Part shown: positions 34,931 through 45,339 of the stretch, in pieces
Numbering within the stretch: position 1 is the stretch's first letter
How the letters are laid out: every line of letters begins with the position of its first letter
Source: Podaxis mareebaensis
Taxonomy: Eukaryota; Basidiomycota; Agaricomycetes; Agaricales; Agaricaceae
DNA length: 64,000 nt
Assembly (NCBI GenBank): GCA_018524725.1
Contig: JAEUWP010000021.1
Coordinates: forward strand, 1-64,000
Direction: 5' to 3'
Program-made: the position numbers and the translations under genes
Notes under the pieces: generated by a model
What the model was told of the DNA's origin: nothing
Databases searched by the model: none
What the model saw: only the letters and a program-made list of their open reading frames with translations

Positions 34931-36968
34931 ATGTCCGGTGGGATCCTTTCCAACGCTCGCGACTTTGTCCTCAATAACCCACAATTTGTCGACAATTCTG
35001 TGGCTATCAACCAGAGTAACACTATAGTAATCACTGGAGAAAGGGGTTCTGGTGAGCCTACTTGTATCATTCGACCTTATTGATTAACAACACACAACAG
35101 GTATCCAAAGGCTCCTCAAAGCATCTATGCCAGATGCATTCCGTGATTCTTCTGCTCGCTACCCACCACCCCGATGCCATCCGGGTACTCGTCAGAATTT
35201 CATCGACGAAGTCATCAATTGGGGGCTCAGCGCATCGGGTGACGCTAAGCATATCCTCTGGATGTCCGGGCCGGCAGGAGTCGGAAAGTCAGCCGTAGCA
35301 CAATCTTGTGCCGACCTCCTGGCTGAGCAGAACAGGCTAGGGGCTGCTTTCTTTTTCTCCCGCCCAAATGAAAGAGACAATTCAAATTCCCTCTTCACCT
35401 CGATCTCGTATCAAATCGCCACCAAATCCGAGCTATATGGCGACATCCTCAACCATAAAATCTTAAAGGACCCGACCTTGGTCACAAAATCGATTACGGA
35501 GCAGTTCCGAGAGCTCCTGGTGAAGCCTTTGCAGCATCCCCGGACAGATATGGCGGACGTCGGAGAATGGGTAATAATCGTTGATGGCCTCGATGAATGT
35601 GAGGGGAGGCGAACGCAATGCGAGATCGTTGAAATCGTCGCAACCTCTGTCCGAGAACAAACCACACCTTTCCGTTGGGTCTTCCTCAGTCGCCCAGAGC
35701 CTCACATCGCCGCGTCATTCGCCTCAAACGACATGCCTTTGTTATCGCGCCGCCTCGAGCTTCAAGTAACTCGTGATATAGACCGCGAGATCACACTCTA
35801 TCTGACAGATGAACTGCGGAAGATACAGCAAAGGGGCGGGCTGCCGGATTCCTGGCTCTCCGATCGAGAGATCAGAATCCTTGTGGCCCTCGCGGCGGGT
35901 CTTTTCATATATGCGGCGACGATCATCCGTTTTGTTGGCGAGCACAATTCTTCCGGGCCCGTTGAACAGCTGCGTATTGTTCTTTCGCTCGCTGTACACG
36001 GAAAAAGGGTGGGAGACTCTGAGCATCCGTTAATAGAGCTCGACCTGTTCTACACTCTCATTATGGGACGCGTTCCTTCAAAAATCCTTCCCACAATCCA
36101 AAGAATCCTGCTACTCACAAGCCACTCAGATATCCTTGGAGTCCGGATTCCCAGTTTTTCGCTAGATGTTCTCCGATTTGCCAACATCCTTGGTATTTCC
36201 GAGTCGCAATGCCGGAATGCCTGTGGCACTCTCCATTCGGTTCTTGAACTCGACTCTGACCTGGGAATTAGATTCTACCACGAATCATTCATGGACTTCT
36301 TGCAGGATCCGAAGCGGTCTGGTGAGTATTGTGTCTACTCGTGCCTGCACGACCTTCGCCGAGAGCTGCTTGAGCGCTTGAATAGTGTGCATTCTCGTAG
36401 CAAAGGTATGTGGTCGCTGGACCTGAATAAACCTCATGCTCTTATCGTTGTCATTCAAAGGTTCCCCAGGCAGCTTGATCGGCGTTACATGGCCCGGTCC
36501 ATTTATTAACGAATTTTGGGTATATCGTCGTTTGCTCATCACGTTCTTCATTCTTTGTCAGTGGAGAGACTGTTTGGACTCATCGACATCGACTGCTCTG
36601 CTCAACTTCAAGTTCCGCATGGTTATTCACCTGCGGGAAGGTTTGTTCTTTGATTTCGAGTTATCTCCGGAGAGATTGAGAAAATATGTAAATTTTGACT
36701 TAGTCCCCTATCTTCGTCCCCCGACTTACTGATGCGCTCATTACAGCTTCCAACAGAATTTCGAAATCGGCTTGTCCGACGAACCTACAACCCGATTGTT
36801 CACTTGTGCAAGCCAGCAGGTGTAGCTCGGCATGACATTTACGTTCTTGGGAGCGGAAAAAATAAGGTGATATGTTGGAAGGTTAGGGATGCACGGTATT
36901 GGGAGCTTATCCCGTATCCTACTTTCCTAAATTTTTTGCCCACCTTACACAGATCATCCCACTTTTAA
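34931..36968 (+). CDS. NACHT NTPase (STAND/NLR-like), copy D, intact
   Basis: Exons 34931-35051, 35101-36405, 36461-36687 and 36747-36968 give 624 aa. The start has CCACCATG context. The N-terminal motif is LSNARDFVLNNPQFVDNS, followed by NTIVITGERGSG up to the first intron. NACHT features are GPAGVGKSAVAQ (Walker A), VIIVDGLDEC (Walker B) and LSRPEPHI. The C-terminal tail has YNPIVHLCKP and GSGKNKVICWK. The last intron (36688-36746) contains stops, so here it must be spliced, which validates the same intron in the other copies. The stop lies several codons further than in the paralogues, giving a slightly longer C-terminus. Function is as for copy A: family-level inference only. Confidence 0.9.
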
Positions 36969-38062
36969 CACATGACCTGTGCAGAGATCGTGGATCAGCC
37001 GGTCGTGAAAATGGCAGCTGGGCTATATCTCTCGCTGCATTTCGGAGCGCCCACAGCTTCATCTCCCCTATCCCCGGTATTGTGTGTCATCCTGATGGCG
37101 CCATCTTCAGACGCACTCCCGAGTTCAGCCAACCACTCCCGCGCTTTTATTCTCCGCTATATGTTAAATTTCACTGCTTCCCCTGGTGGCTAAACAGTTC
37201 GTTTTACTCATTGCAAATTTTTACCTTGCTTTGGCTCGCCTCGTTCCAACTTGCTTATACGGATCATGGCCCTTAGTACAATACAATTCACTTAATATCC
37301 GTTTGCTTCTTCATGTAAGGGCACTTAGGATACTTTCTCCGGTTCAAACTGGTTTTAAAGTTTCGGCCTCACCTTTGACCCCTAAATATTCAGAATTATG
37401 TAGTTTATCATCTAACTTCTACATAGGTTAGCTTTCCCTTTGTTTGTTCTGATTATCCGGTTCTAGGTAAATACGTAGACAGACAGTAGACAACCGTAGA
37501 ATACTGGGATTGTTTTCATAGTATAAATATGTCCCCATCAGTAATGACACGGGTAATTTACATGACCCCCTACTCTTTCCTTTCTTCAAGAACTTCTGTA
37601 ATCTAATTGAGCTCAGCATTGTGAAGTCGTCATTAGATTTGTCCCTGAGCCCGATTTGTCCCTGAGCCCGGTTCTGCAGAGACCTCAACTTTTACATACC
37701 TCTCCCTGCGGCCCATAAAGCTCAGAGCCGCTCTCGGTAGAGCATACAATATTAGTCCGTTCACTGTGTATTCAAGTCCAAGAAATTGGGACGAACAATT
37801 AATCTCGAAAACTTCGCGGGTTTATGGCCATAATCCAACGCAGATTCTTTCGGAATAAATATACCGGTAATCAGAGAGACAAACTTTTCAGGGCACAAGA
37901 AACCAAAACCGGGATGCAAGACGACACTTTTTCACGGTACCTCGAAGTATATACTAGAAGACGAATATACGAAGGCCTGAAGCCCACCAAAATAATGAAA
38001 TCAGCAACATTTTTATACAAAGGGAACGCCGGGACAAAGTTAAACAAGAAGCCGCGTTCAGG
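36969..38062. other. Intergenic, one short direct duplication
   Basis: No convincing gene. A 17-bp unit (gatttgtccctgagccc) is directly duplicated at about 37637-37670. Open frames at 36899-37431 lack domains. Confidence 0.4.
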
Positions 38063-40027
38063 TCAAACGATGGGAGGTGCTACAAGCTCAGGTTCCGCGG
38101 CTGGTTCAGGCCCAGACTGCGGCTCCAACTGCGGTTCCGACTGAAGCTCGGATTGGGGTTCGAACTCAGCCTGAGGCTGCGGAACCTCATGGAGAGGAGA
38201 GCGGTACGCGTCATTCTGGTCCGGTTGTTCCATCTCTGCTTGGGGTAGAAGCTGATTTTCGACTTCGTTAAACGCGTCCGCTCCCGGTTCAGGTTCGCCT
38301 TCGGCATCTTCTTCGCCAATTAGGAGACGATCTATTAGATGCTTCAGTATCACATGTACGAGAAAAGGTAGTAGACGCCAACGTGCCCTCAGGGCCTTCG
38401 GTGCTCTCAGATACGTCGTTCCTGAATGAAAAATCATTTTCTAACACAATCATATCAGTCAACTGAAAACTCGAGGGCACTAAGAGCTGACTGGACTTAC
38501 CCTTATTCGACCCACCCAAACTCGACATATCATCGCGATCCAACACCGGATCGCGGTCCATCTCGTCCCCATTGACGTTGACGTATGCATGCTCTCTCTC
38601 CAGCCCATTCGCAACAAATTCATCAAGATGCACTTCTAAACCACCCTCACCATGACCAGGAACCAAATAACCACCGCTACCACCATTGATTCTCCGCCTC
38701 TTCAACAGGACACCATCAAAAACCTCTTTCGGAGTCTCCGATCTCCCAGCGCTCCCATTACCGTCTGCAGCCGAAACAGGCCTTCTTTTCATTGCCTGAA
38801 TGCGTGTCTGCGCTTGTACCCGTCGTTGTCGCTGTTGCGCCAGTAGTTGAGCGCGGGCTGGTCTACTTGGAGTAGATACAGATGTCTTTGCAGGGCTCAA
38901 TAGTGCCGCTTTTGCTGTCGGTTTGATTGTACGTTTTGGTCTTTGGGCCATCGGTGAACTGGGGGCACCCATGCCGCCACTCGAACGGGTGCGTGATATG
39001 ACCGCAGATTGAGATTGGGTTTTCGACTTGGTCGCAGTGGCAGACGCGATTCCCCGCGGTCGCGAGGATGATGTGGTGGAAGTAGTGGCGTTGGGCTGAC
39101 GACCTCGAAGACGGGGTGTTCGTGACTCTGTGTTGGCTTGTGTCAAAGCAGCTGCAAGCGCCTTTGGACCTGTGAATTGCCTTGTTTGCTTCCTGCCTTC
39201 CTCCTCTTCTCCTTTCTCTTCTTCAGACTGTTCGCTTTCGCCTTCTGCATCCTTGTCCGACTCTTCTTCAACCCTCCTCCTCGACTTTCGAGTAGTCTTT
39301 CTCTCGCTCCCATTCATATTCGCACTTGCGTTTGCACTAGCACGCGTCATCCGTTTCTCGACACCAGAAGTCGAGATAGAGGGACCAGAAGGACTCGCAT
39401 CCTTCCTAGACCTCGTACTCCTCGCAGGTGCAGATATAGATCCAGGCTCAGACAACCTCACTCGCTTCACTCCCTTCCGCCGCGAATGACGCCCAGCCGT
39501 TGACGCGGATTCCAGCGCCTCCTCGTGTTCGCCATGATCAGTGTCACCCTGCGCGTCCTCGTCCTGCTCTTCATTGTCTGTAGGAAGGGATAGTGTCTCA
39601 GGTCCGGGTTCAGATTCGGGCGCAGGGCGCTTTCGCGTCGAGATACGTCGAGGTGACGGTTTTGGTTTTGGTTTCGGTTTTGTTACAGGAGAAGTTGCGG
39701 GTGAGGATGGGGTAGCGTGCCCGTTGATTTCGGGTTGACTTTCGTAGAGGTTTTGGTTTGGGTTCGCAAAGTCCTTGGCGATTTCATCTGCCAACGCGGG
39801 TCCCACTACTCACACAAAAAAGAAACAACGAACAAAAAAGCGATGGATGTGTCAGAACTTCATATACCGAGGGAAAGAAAAAAAAGGCAAGACGTACATC
39901 CTCTTTTCTGCACAGCGCGTAAAAACACAATAGCCTCTTCTTTCTTCAAGCTTCGCTTGATACCGAGTTCATGAGAGAGGGATCTGAGTGTTTCGGCTTT
40001 GAGGATTTCCCAGGGAAAATTGGACAT
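38063..40027 (-). CDS. Low-complexity basic/acidic, probably nuclear protein with SAP-like N-terminus
   Basis: Exon 1 is 40027-39898 (ATG, 43 codons plus one base). A 92-bp intron (39897-39806) leads into a long exon from 39805. Donor GTAAGT at 38500-38495 marks a further intron. The acceptor is uncertain (38441 or 38422), and the last frame ends at 38063. Exon 1 encodes a helical segment (LKAETLRSLSHELGIK...KKEEAIVFLRAV) that resembles a SAP-type DNA-binding motif. The rest is rich in Ser, Arg, Lys and Glu, with acidic (EEEKGEEEEG) and basic (KPKPKPKPSPRR, RKSRRR) blocks and nuclear-localisation-like clusters. The C-terminus is Pro/Glu/Gln-repeat-like. It is probably a chromatin or nucleolar protein, but I do not recognise the family. 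The C-terminal exon joins are unsure. Confidence 0.6.
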
Positions 40028-41065
40028 CGCTAAGGCGAGTTGTACGTATATGCGAATGCAGGTGTCACACGCCTAGAAATACCGAGGGTGCGAAGAACAG
40101 GAAAGAGGTTGTATGCGCCTTGCAAAAGGGTTGGAATGGAGTCTGGATGGATGGGATGATTCACCAACCCCGTCCGTATTGCTTCCCTGTCACGTCACCT
40201 GGCCGGCCCTGTTGTCACGCTCGAACCAAAGCACTTCGAATTATAAGAACATGGTGTGATTATTGGATGGAGGAGTGGGTAATGTGCGGTGGAATGTGCA
40301 TTATAAAGAGTTGAATCGGAATATATGAGCCACGCTCGCGATCCCCAACGCACAACACTACATTTCATAGAATCATTTCGGGAATCGTCTTGAGCTTCCT
40401 TATGGAGACTCTGACCTGCAAACTAGGCCTTAAAAAACAAGGATTATGCTACCCAACGTTGTCAACCTGGGTCGTTATCCATTTCTTCACTAGCCTCAAG
40501 TCAGTCCGGTAACCTTTCACCAACCAAAGAAATCCACATAAATACTCTAAAGTTCATAAATTACACTTTCAACGGGAGAGGGGGTATACGTATATATGTA
40601 CGACGTACGTATGGATGTATGTATGTATGTATATATCTCTTATGAACGACACTAGATATACGCTAATTAAAGGAGCTGTGAATGTTCAGATAGACGAGTC
40701 GCTCTAGATGAACGATACGGGTAGGGCCCAGAAATACACACATGCCATACATACTCCACACCAAGATGAATGTGGGCCCCAGTTTGGCATGGACATTCAA
40801 GTGCCTTCCGCTTTCGTCAGTGTCTGCTGTAGTGGTACCAAAGCAGCGTCTTCGACCACTATCTAACCGTTTACCGATTACCCTTCTCCCCGAACCACCC
40901 CCCCGCCCCCGCATCTTCACCCGCCAAAACTCCCGATCCAGCCTCACCTCGGCACGCGATCCCATCACCCCCCAAACCCAAACCAAGTTCGAAATCCAAA
41001 ACCATCCAAACCAAACGTGAGTAAAAAAGAAATGCAGATTACTGTAAGTAGTCATCCCCGAGGCT
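40028..41065. other. Intergenic / 3' region with ATGT microsatellite
   Basis: A short GTAT/ATGT repeat lies at about 40588-40640. A minus-strand frame at 40663-41100 overlaps the AUR1 3' end and is likely its 3' UTR. Nothing else is supported. Confidence 0.45.
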
Positions 41066-42505
41066 TCATTCCCTGCTCCGGTCCCGGTCACCAACACCAC
41101 GCGAAGCCGCTGCCGCCGTCGCCGTCACAGGCGCAACCCCAAACGACGAAGTCACAGGACTCCAACCATCCTCCGGACCCCTCTCATCCCCCCTAATCAA
41201 ACTCGCAATACTCGCCGTATGCCGATGCGACTTCTTCCCTCCACCTTCCCCACCCTTACCACCAGCCTGCCCAACGAGCGGTTTCGCAGACGCAGGCGTA
41301 GGCACATCCCCACCGCCAGGCGACCGATACGTGATATCCATCTCCTCATCATCCGAACTCGTCTCGCTTAATTCAAATTCTGCCGCATCTAACACAGACC
41401 CGTTCCCTACCCTTCTCCGCCTCGGATCTTCGAGATCATAAATCTCGTATTTCGACCTCCCACCAACGCCGTTAACGCTCTTCAAAGCAGACGCAAGTCC
41501 GCCAGGGGGTGCAGTCGCACTCGCACCTTTGAGTTCGTCAGGGAGGAAAAGATAGAAATAAGCCGTGGCGAGACAAGCGCCTCCAACGACATCGATGAGG
41601 TAATGATGCGTGAGGTACATCGTCGCCCAATACAACACCCCAGCATAAGCCCAAGCATAGCGCGTAGTCTGGGGGAAGAAGTGTGACAGGAACAAAGCTT
41701 CCATCGTGGCGCACGCGGCATGAAGGGACGGGAAAGCACCAAACACGACAGGCGAGTTTGAGAACGTAATGGTGTACCCTTGGGAATGGAATAGAGCGTC
41801 GATACGCGCGAGACCACCGGGTGAGCCTTTCATACCGTAATTTGCGGGTGTGAGTCCGTGGATGAGTTCGTACCAGGGCGCTGAACATGGGAAGATGATT
41901 TGGAATAGGACACCGGTGAGGTTGAGGTAGCCGAAGGCTTTACCCCAGAAGTGGAGGACTTCTTTACTCCGGAAGAGCCAGAGGAAGGCAGCTACGACGA
42001 ATGGGAAGACAAAGTGCCCGACGCCGTATGGGAACCAAGCGATGATGTCAAGTATGGGGTGGGTGAAGCGTGTAAGGATGTCGGAGATGTTCGCACCGTA
42101 GAGTACGTATTCGAGTGTGGGGAGGAGTGCGACTGAGATGCCGGGTCTCCATGGTTCAGGGATAAATCGCGATGAGTAGAAGGATAGAAGGTATGAGAAG
42201 ATAGGAGTCGCAGGAACGAAGAATTGGGACGTGAGTGGGACAAGGAGGGCGATGATCCAGAGAATGGGGAGGAGTAACTTGATGGGGAACCCAGGTTGCT
42301 GCATGACGGTGAACCAGAATGCGGCCAGGAGCGCATGGAAAATGTACATGCAGTCGGAGAGGACAAAGCTGTGGTTACGCAGCTTGGCAAGCGTGATGGA
42401 GGGTGAGAGGGATTTGTCAAGACGGGCAACTGCAGCTATGAACGCAGCCACAACTGTGTTGAGCGCTTGGACAATGGCCGCTCGTGGACGTACGGCTCCA
42501 GACAT
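41066..42505 (-). CDS. AUR1: Inositol phosphorylceramide synthase catalytic subunit
   Basis: A single uninterrupted coding exon gives 479 aa. The ATG at 42505-42503 is chosen because the upstream frame meets a stop once the 5'-UTR intron is removed. Aur1 transfers phosphoinositol from phosphatidylinositol to ceramide in the Golgi and is the target of aureobasidin A. The sequence has multiple hydrophobic membrane segments in the first 330 residues. The PAP2-type catalytic motifs are visible: KGSPGGLARIDALF, then FGAFPSLHAAC (catalytic His), then YLTHHYLIDVVGG (second His and Asp). The C-terminal 140 residues are hydrophilic, Gly/Ser/acidic-rich and probably cytosolic. It is essential in fungi. 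It is divergent from the neighbouring methyltransferase and shares about 550 bp of promoter. Confidence 0.93.
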   Translation of the reverse strand: MSGAVRPRAAIVQALNTVVAAFIAAVARLDKSLSPSITLAKLRNHSFVLSDCMYIFHALLAAFWFTVMQQPGFPIKLLLPILWIIALLVPLTSQFFVPATPIFSYLLSFYSSRFIPEPWRPGISVALLPTLEYVLYGANISDILTRFTHPILDIIAWFPYGVGHFVFPFVVAAFLWLFRSKEVLHFWGKAFGYLNLTGVLFQIIFPCSAPWYELIHGLTPANYGMKGSPGGLARIDALFHSQGYTITFSNSPVVFGAFPSLHAACATMEALFLSHFFPQTTRYAWAYAGVLYWATMYLTHHYLIDVVGGACLATAYFYLFLPDELKGASATAPPGGLASALKSVNGVGGRSKYEIYDLEDPRRRRVGNGSVLDAAEFELSETSSDDEEMDITYRSPGGGDVPTPASAKPLVGQAGGKGGEGGGKKSHRHTASIASLIRGDERGPEDGWSPVTSSFGVAPVTATAAAASRGVGDRDRSRE

Positions 42506-42506
42506 A

Positions 42507-42568
42507 CTATAGACAGAGATGTCATTTTGATCAACACACGGGAAAGAAGCAGCCACAGCGCTACGCAC
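42507..42568 (-). other. 5'-UTR intron of AUR1
   Basis: On the minus strand AG|GTGCGTAG starts and GTCTATAG|T ends a 62-bp intron one base before the start codon. A stop lies in frame upstream of the junction, so the intron is in the leader. Confidence 0.6.
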
Positions 42569-43115
42569 CTTGCAGCTCCCGCTACGGATTATTCAAGATT
42601 CCAACAGCCGAAAAAGTCCACGTTGATAGGTATCCAAGTCCCGTTTCCTCGACAGAAGCAAGAAGCACAGCACGAGGAAGTAGACCTAAGCAAGGGAAGT
42701 GGAGCCACCGCAACGTCAAAAGCCTCGTCAGTCGCCTAAAGGAGCTAACAAGCCGAAAGAGTAACAAACCAGGGAATAGTGTACAGAACCCACGGGAGAG
42801 GGATAGGATATGAGAGGCAAGAGGGAAAGGGGCGACAAGAATAAGCGGACTCAGCACTGCAAGTTGGATGCAAGCCAGAACAGACCCTCCATATTTTCCC
42901 ACAAATTTCCCTTTTTGGCATCACGTGGTAGAGTCGTGCCCCGGAGACTGCGTTTCTCACGGAAGCGCCATTTGTCATCCAATACACTCGCTGCTGCCGA
43001 AGCCTTCGTTTGTTCCGCGAAGCATGGACAAATCCAACAAGCTCAATTTCATACCGCCTGACTTGCAGTTGTATCTAACAGTTTGCTGGACGGACTTTGG
43101 CTCCTTACCGTCGTC
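42569..43115. promoter_or_regulatory. Divergent promoter region AUR1 / methyltransferase
   Basis: This gap of about 550 bp lies between divergent genes and includes the AUR1 leader. I see no TATA box or named site that I can support. Confidence 0.35.
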
Positions 43116-43955
43116 ATGAAGCTCTCTGCCGCATTTGCCCTGTTCATTGACCTTCGCATCGCGGTTCAAGCTGCTTTCTGGCCCACACTCGCGTCTATAT
43201 GGCGTTCACCCAGCCTGTTATTCCATCCACAGAGGCTCTCGCAGATATTCATGGCCAATGTCTGGATCGTTTTTGGAAACAGTGTAGACGAGGGCGGAAG
43301 ACCCGTCAAGGAAGAACTTATCACTCCCCACGCAGCCGGTGTGGTCCTCGATCTTGGTGCTGGTAAGATCACACTCATTCGATGTCGGTTGATGTGTAAC
43401 AACTGCGCAGGATATGGCCATTCTGCCAAATACCTAGACCGCAGCAAAATCACCAAATACGTTGCGCTCGAACCGAACACTGACATGCACGACCAACTGC
43501 GCATCGTCGCCTCCAGCTGCGGATTTACAGAATCAGACGGAACCCTGGTGATCCTCTCTTGCGGCGCCGAAGACATCCCTTCCATCCTTTCATCTCTCGA
43601 CAACACCCAAGTCGATACCATAATCTCAATCCTCACACTCTGCACCGTACCAAACCCACAAGCCACTATCACGAATCTCGTCCTCGATGTCCTAAAACCC
43701 AACGGGCAGCTGTTGTACTATGAGCATGTCTTGAGTCCATTGAAGGATGTCGCATGGTGGCAACGCTTCTGGGCGCCTCTTTGGGCGCTCGGGTTTGATG
43801 GGTGCAGGATTGACCGCCCAACCCACTTGTATGTTGAAGAAATTAGGGGTCATGATGGTGGAAGTGCATGGAAGGAGGGAGATGTGTGGGGAAAAGAGGG
43901 CGAGCCACTCGAACATTTGTTTTGGCATCGTGTTGGTCGATATGTCAAGGCTTGA
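43116..43955 (+). CDS. Class I SAM-dependent methyltransferase (METTL7-like)
   Basis: Exons 43116-43362 and 43411-43955 give 263 aa. The ATG at 43116 begins a hydrophobic N-terminus (KLSAAFALFIDLRIAVQAAF) that may anchor the protein to a membrane or lipid droplet. Motif I, VVLDLGAG followed by YGHSAKYL, spans the intron. An acidic residue at the end of strand 2 (VALEPN) fits ribose binding of SAM. Later motifs are DTIISILTLCTVPNP and LKPNGQLLYYEHV. Residues WWQRFWAPLWALGFDGCRIDRPT resemble the C-terminal region of METTL7-type enzymes. The substrate is unknown. The 48-nt intron is in frame and stop-free, so retention would insert 16 residues into the SAM-binding loop. Confidence 0.8.
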   Translation: MKLSAAFALFIDLRIAVQAAFWPTLASIWRSPSLLFHPQRLSQIFMANVWIVFGNSVDEGGRPVKEELITPHAAGVVLDLGAGKITLIRCRLMCNNCAGYGHSAKYLDRSKITKYVALEPNTDMHDQLRIVASSCGFTESDGTLVILSCGAEDIPSILSSLDNTQVDTIISILTLCTVPNPQATITNLVLDVLKPNGQLLYYEHVLSPLKDVAWWQRFWAPLWALGFDGCRIDRPTHLYVEEIRGHDGGSAWKEGDVWGKEGEPLEHLFWHRVGRYVKA

Positions 43956-43998
43956 CCGCGGCCAAGCTTTGCGTGTGCAAGTGCATCCTGAGCCCAGG

Positions 43999-44945
43999 CA
44001 TTCAAACTCCCCATATCCTCAGATTCTGGTTGTATATTAGGCTTGATTCCTGTTCATACCTATCGCAGACTTGACGCAGCTTTGTTCGCCCTCGTACCCG
44101 GTTCGTCTCAGAGTCCTGTTGCGACAAATCGCGACCGCTGGTACGAGTTAAAGAACTTGCACCCGGCAATAGGGTGTACGTGCAACCTTGTTTTTAGTGA
44201 GTTTTCAGTGAGAACCGAACCGAAACTGAATTGCTCCACATCCAGAATCCCGCTGGAAACAAGGTTGCACATACGTCCTAATGTTAGTTTCGGAGGTAAT
44301 ACGCTTGCCGACTTACATGAAATACCCGCTGCTCCAGTCTATTTTATGACGTTTATATCATCCGCCTCTGGACCCCAATATCTCCGCTATTTGCGAAGTT
44401 CTTTGAATATTTTCCTTCAAACTGCGGGACCGTTGTTATTCATCTCGCTACCCTTCCTCCCTGAGCCCCCCTTCAACACCATTCAAACTCCCCATATCCT
44501 CAGATTCTGGTTGTATATTAGGCTTGATTCCTGTTCATACCCATCGCAGACTTGACGCAGCTTTGTTCGCCCTCGTACCTGGTTCGTCTCAGAGTCCTGT
44601 TGCGACAAATCGCGACCGCTGGTACGAGTTAAAGAACTTGCACCCGGCAATAGGGTGTACGTGCAACCTTGTTTTCAGTGAGTTTTCAGTGAGAACCGAA
44701 TTGAAACTGAATTGCTCCACTTCCAGAATCCCCGCTGGAAATAAGGTTGCACGTACACTCTAGTGTTGATTTCGGAGGTAATATGCTTGCCGATTTACAT
44801 GAAATACCCGCTCCTCAAGTCTATTTTATGACGTTTATATCATCTGCCTCTGGGTCCCAATATCTCCGCTATTCGCGAAGTTCTTAATCTTTGTGTTCTT
44901 CAAACCGCAGGATCATCGTTATTCACCTCGCACCATCCTGAATCA
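43999..44945 (+). repeat. Direct tandem duplication of a 481-bp unit with internal inverted repeat
   Basis: The unit at 43999-44479 is repeated from 44480 to about 44945 with few changes. Each unit has an inverted repeat: left arm GTGTACGTGCAACCTTGTTT at 44174-44193 and 44655-44674, right arm around 44257-44274 and 44738-44758. In unit 2 the arms pair over about 20 bp with one mismatch. I find no protein-coding signature. Confidence 0.75.
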
Positions 44946-45339
44946 GAAACGTTGCTGGACGAACACTGACAGTGAGTTTCTCCTTATAGACGGAACTCGC
45001 CTCTTCAACCCCTTCTTTAGGATATCCTTCGGCGGACATACATGTTGCAGGATTAAGTTCTCGTTCGGAGTAAATGCTACTGTATGTTGGGGATCCGTTT
45101 TTGGTATGGTACTGCACATCAAGACATTGAAGCTTGTTAAACTCTGGGGTGAGTTCTTTGTTACCGATGCTTCTGTTTAACAACCTCGTTTTAGGCTCTC
45201 CTTCCCTTCGAAACTTCGTCGGTTGGCATCAAGGAAGGCCACCAATAATGTCAATATATCCCTGAGATCAGCCACCCCGTTCGTGTTACTACCCACTGTC
45301 TTCTGTACCCTTCCCTCTCGTTCAAGTCTTCAACTCGCA

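Noticed and set aside
37824..38144. Plus-strand 106-codon frame
   Set aside because: It overlaps the 3' end of the minus-strand gene. Its Gly/Ser repeat is the antisense of that gene's Pro/Glu/Gln repeat.
40588..40640. ATGT/GTAT repeat as a possible regulatory or CRISPR-like array
   Set aside because: A simple microsatellite without spacers. CRISPR is not expected in a fungal nucleus.
40663..41100. Minus-strand 145-codon frame after AUR1
   Set aside because: It overlaps the AUR1 stop in another frame, lacks domains and fits 3' UTR.
43166..43702. Minus-strand 178-codon frame opposite the methyltransferase
   Set aside because: Antisense shadow of a well-supported two-exon gene.
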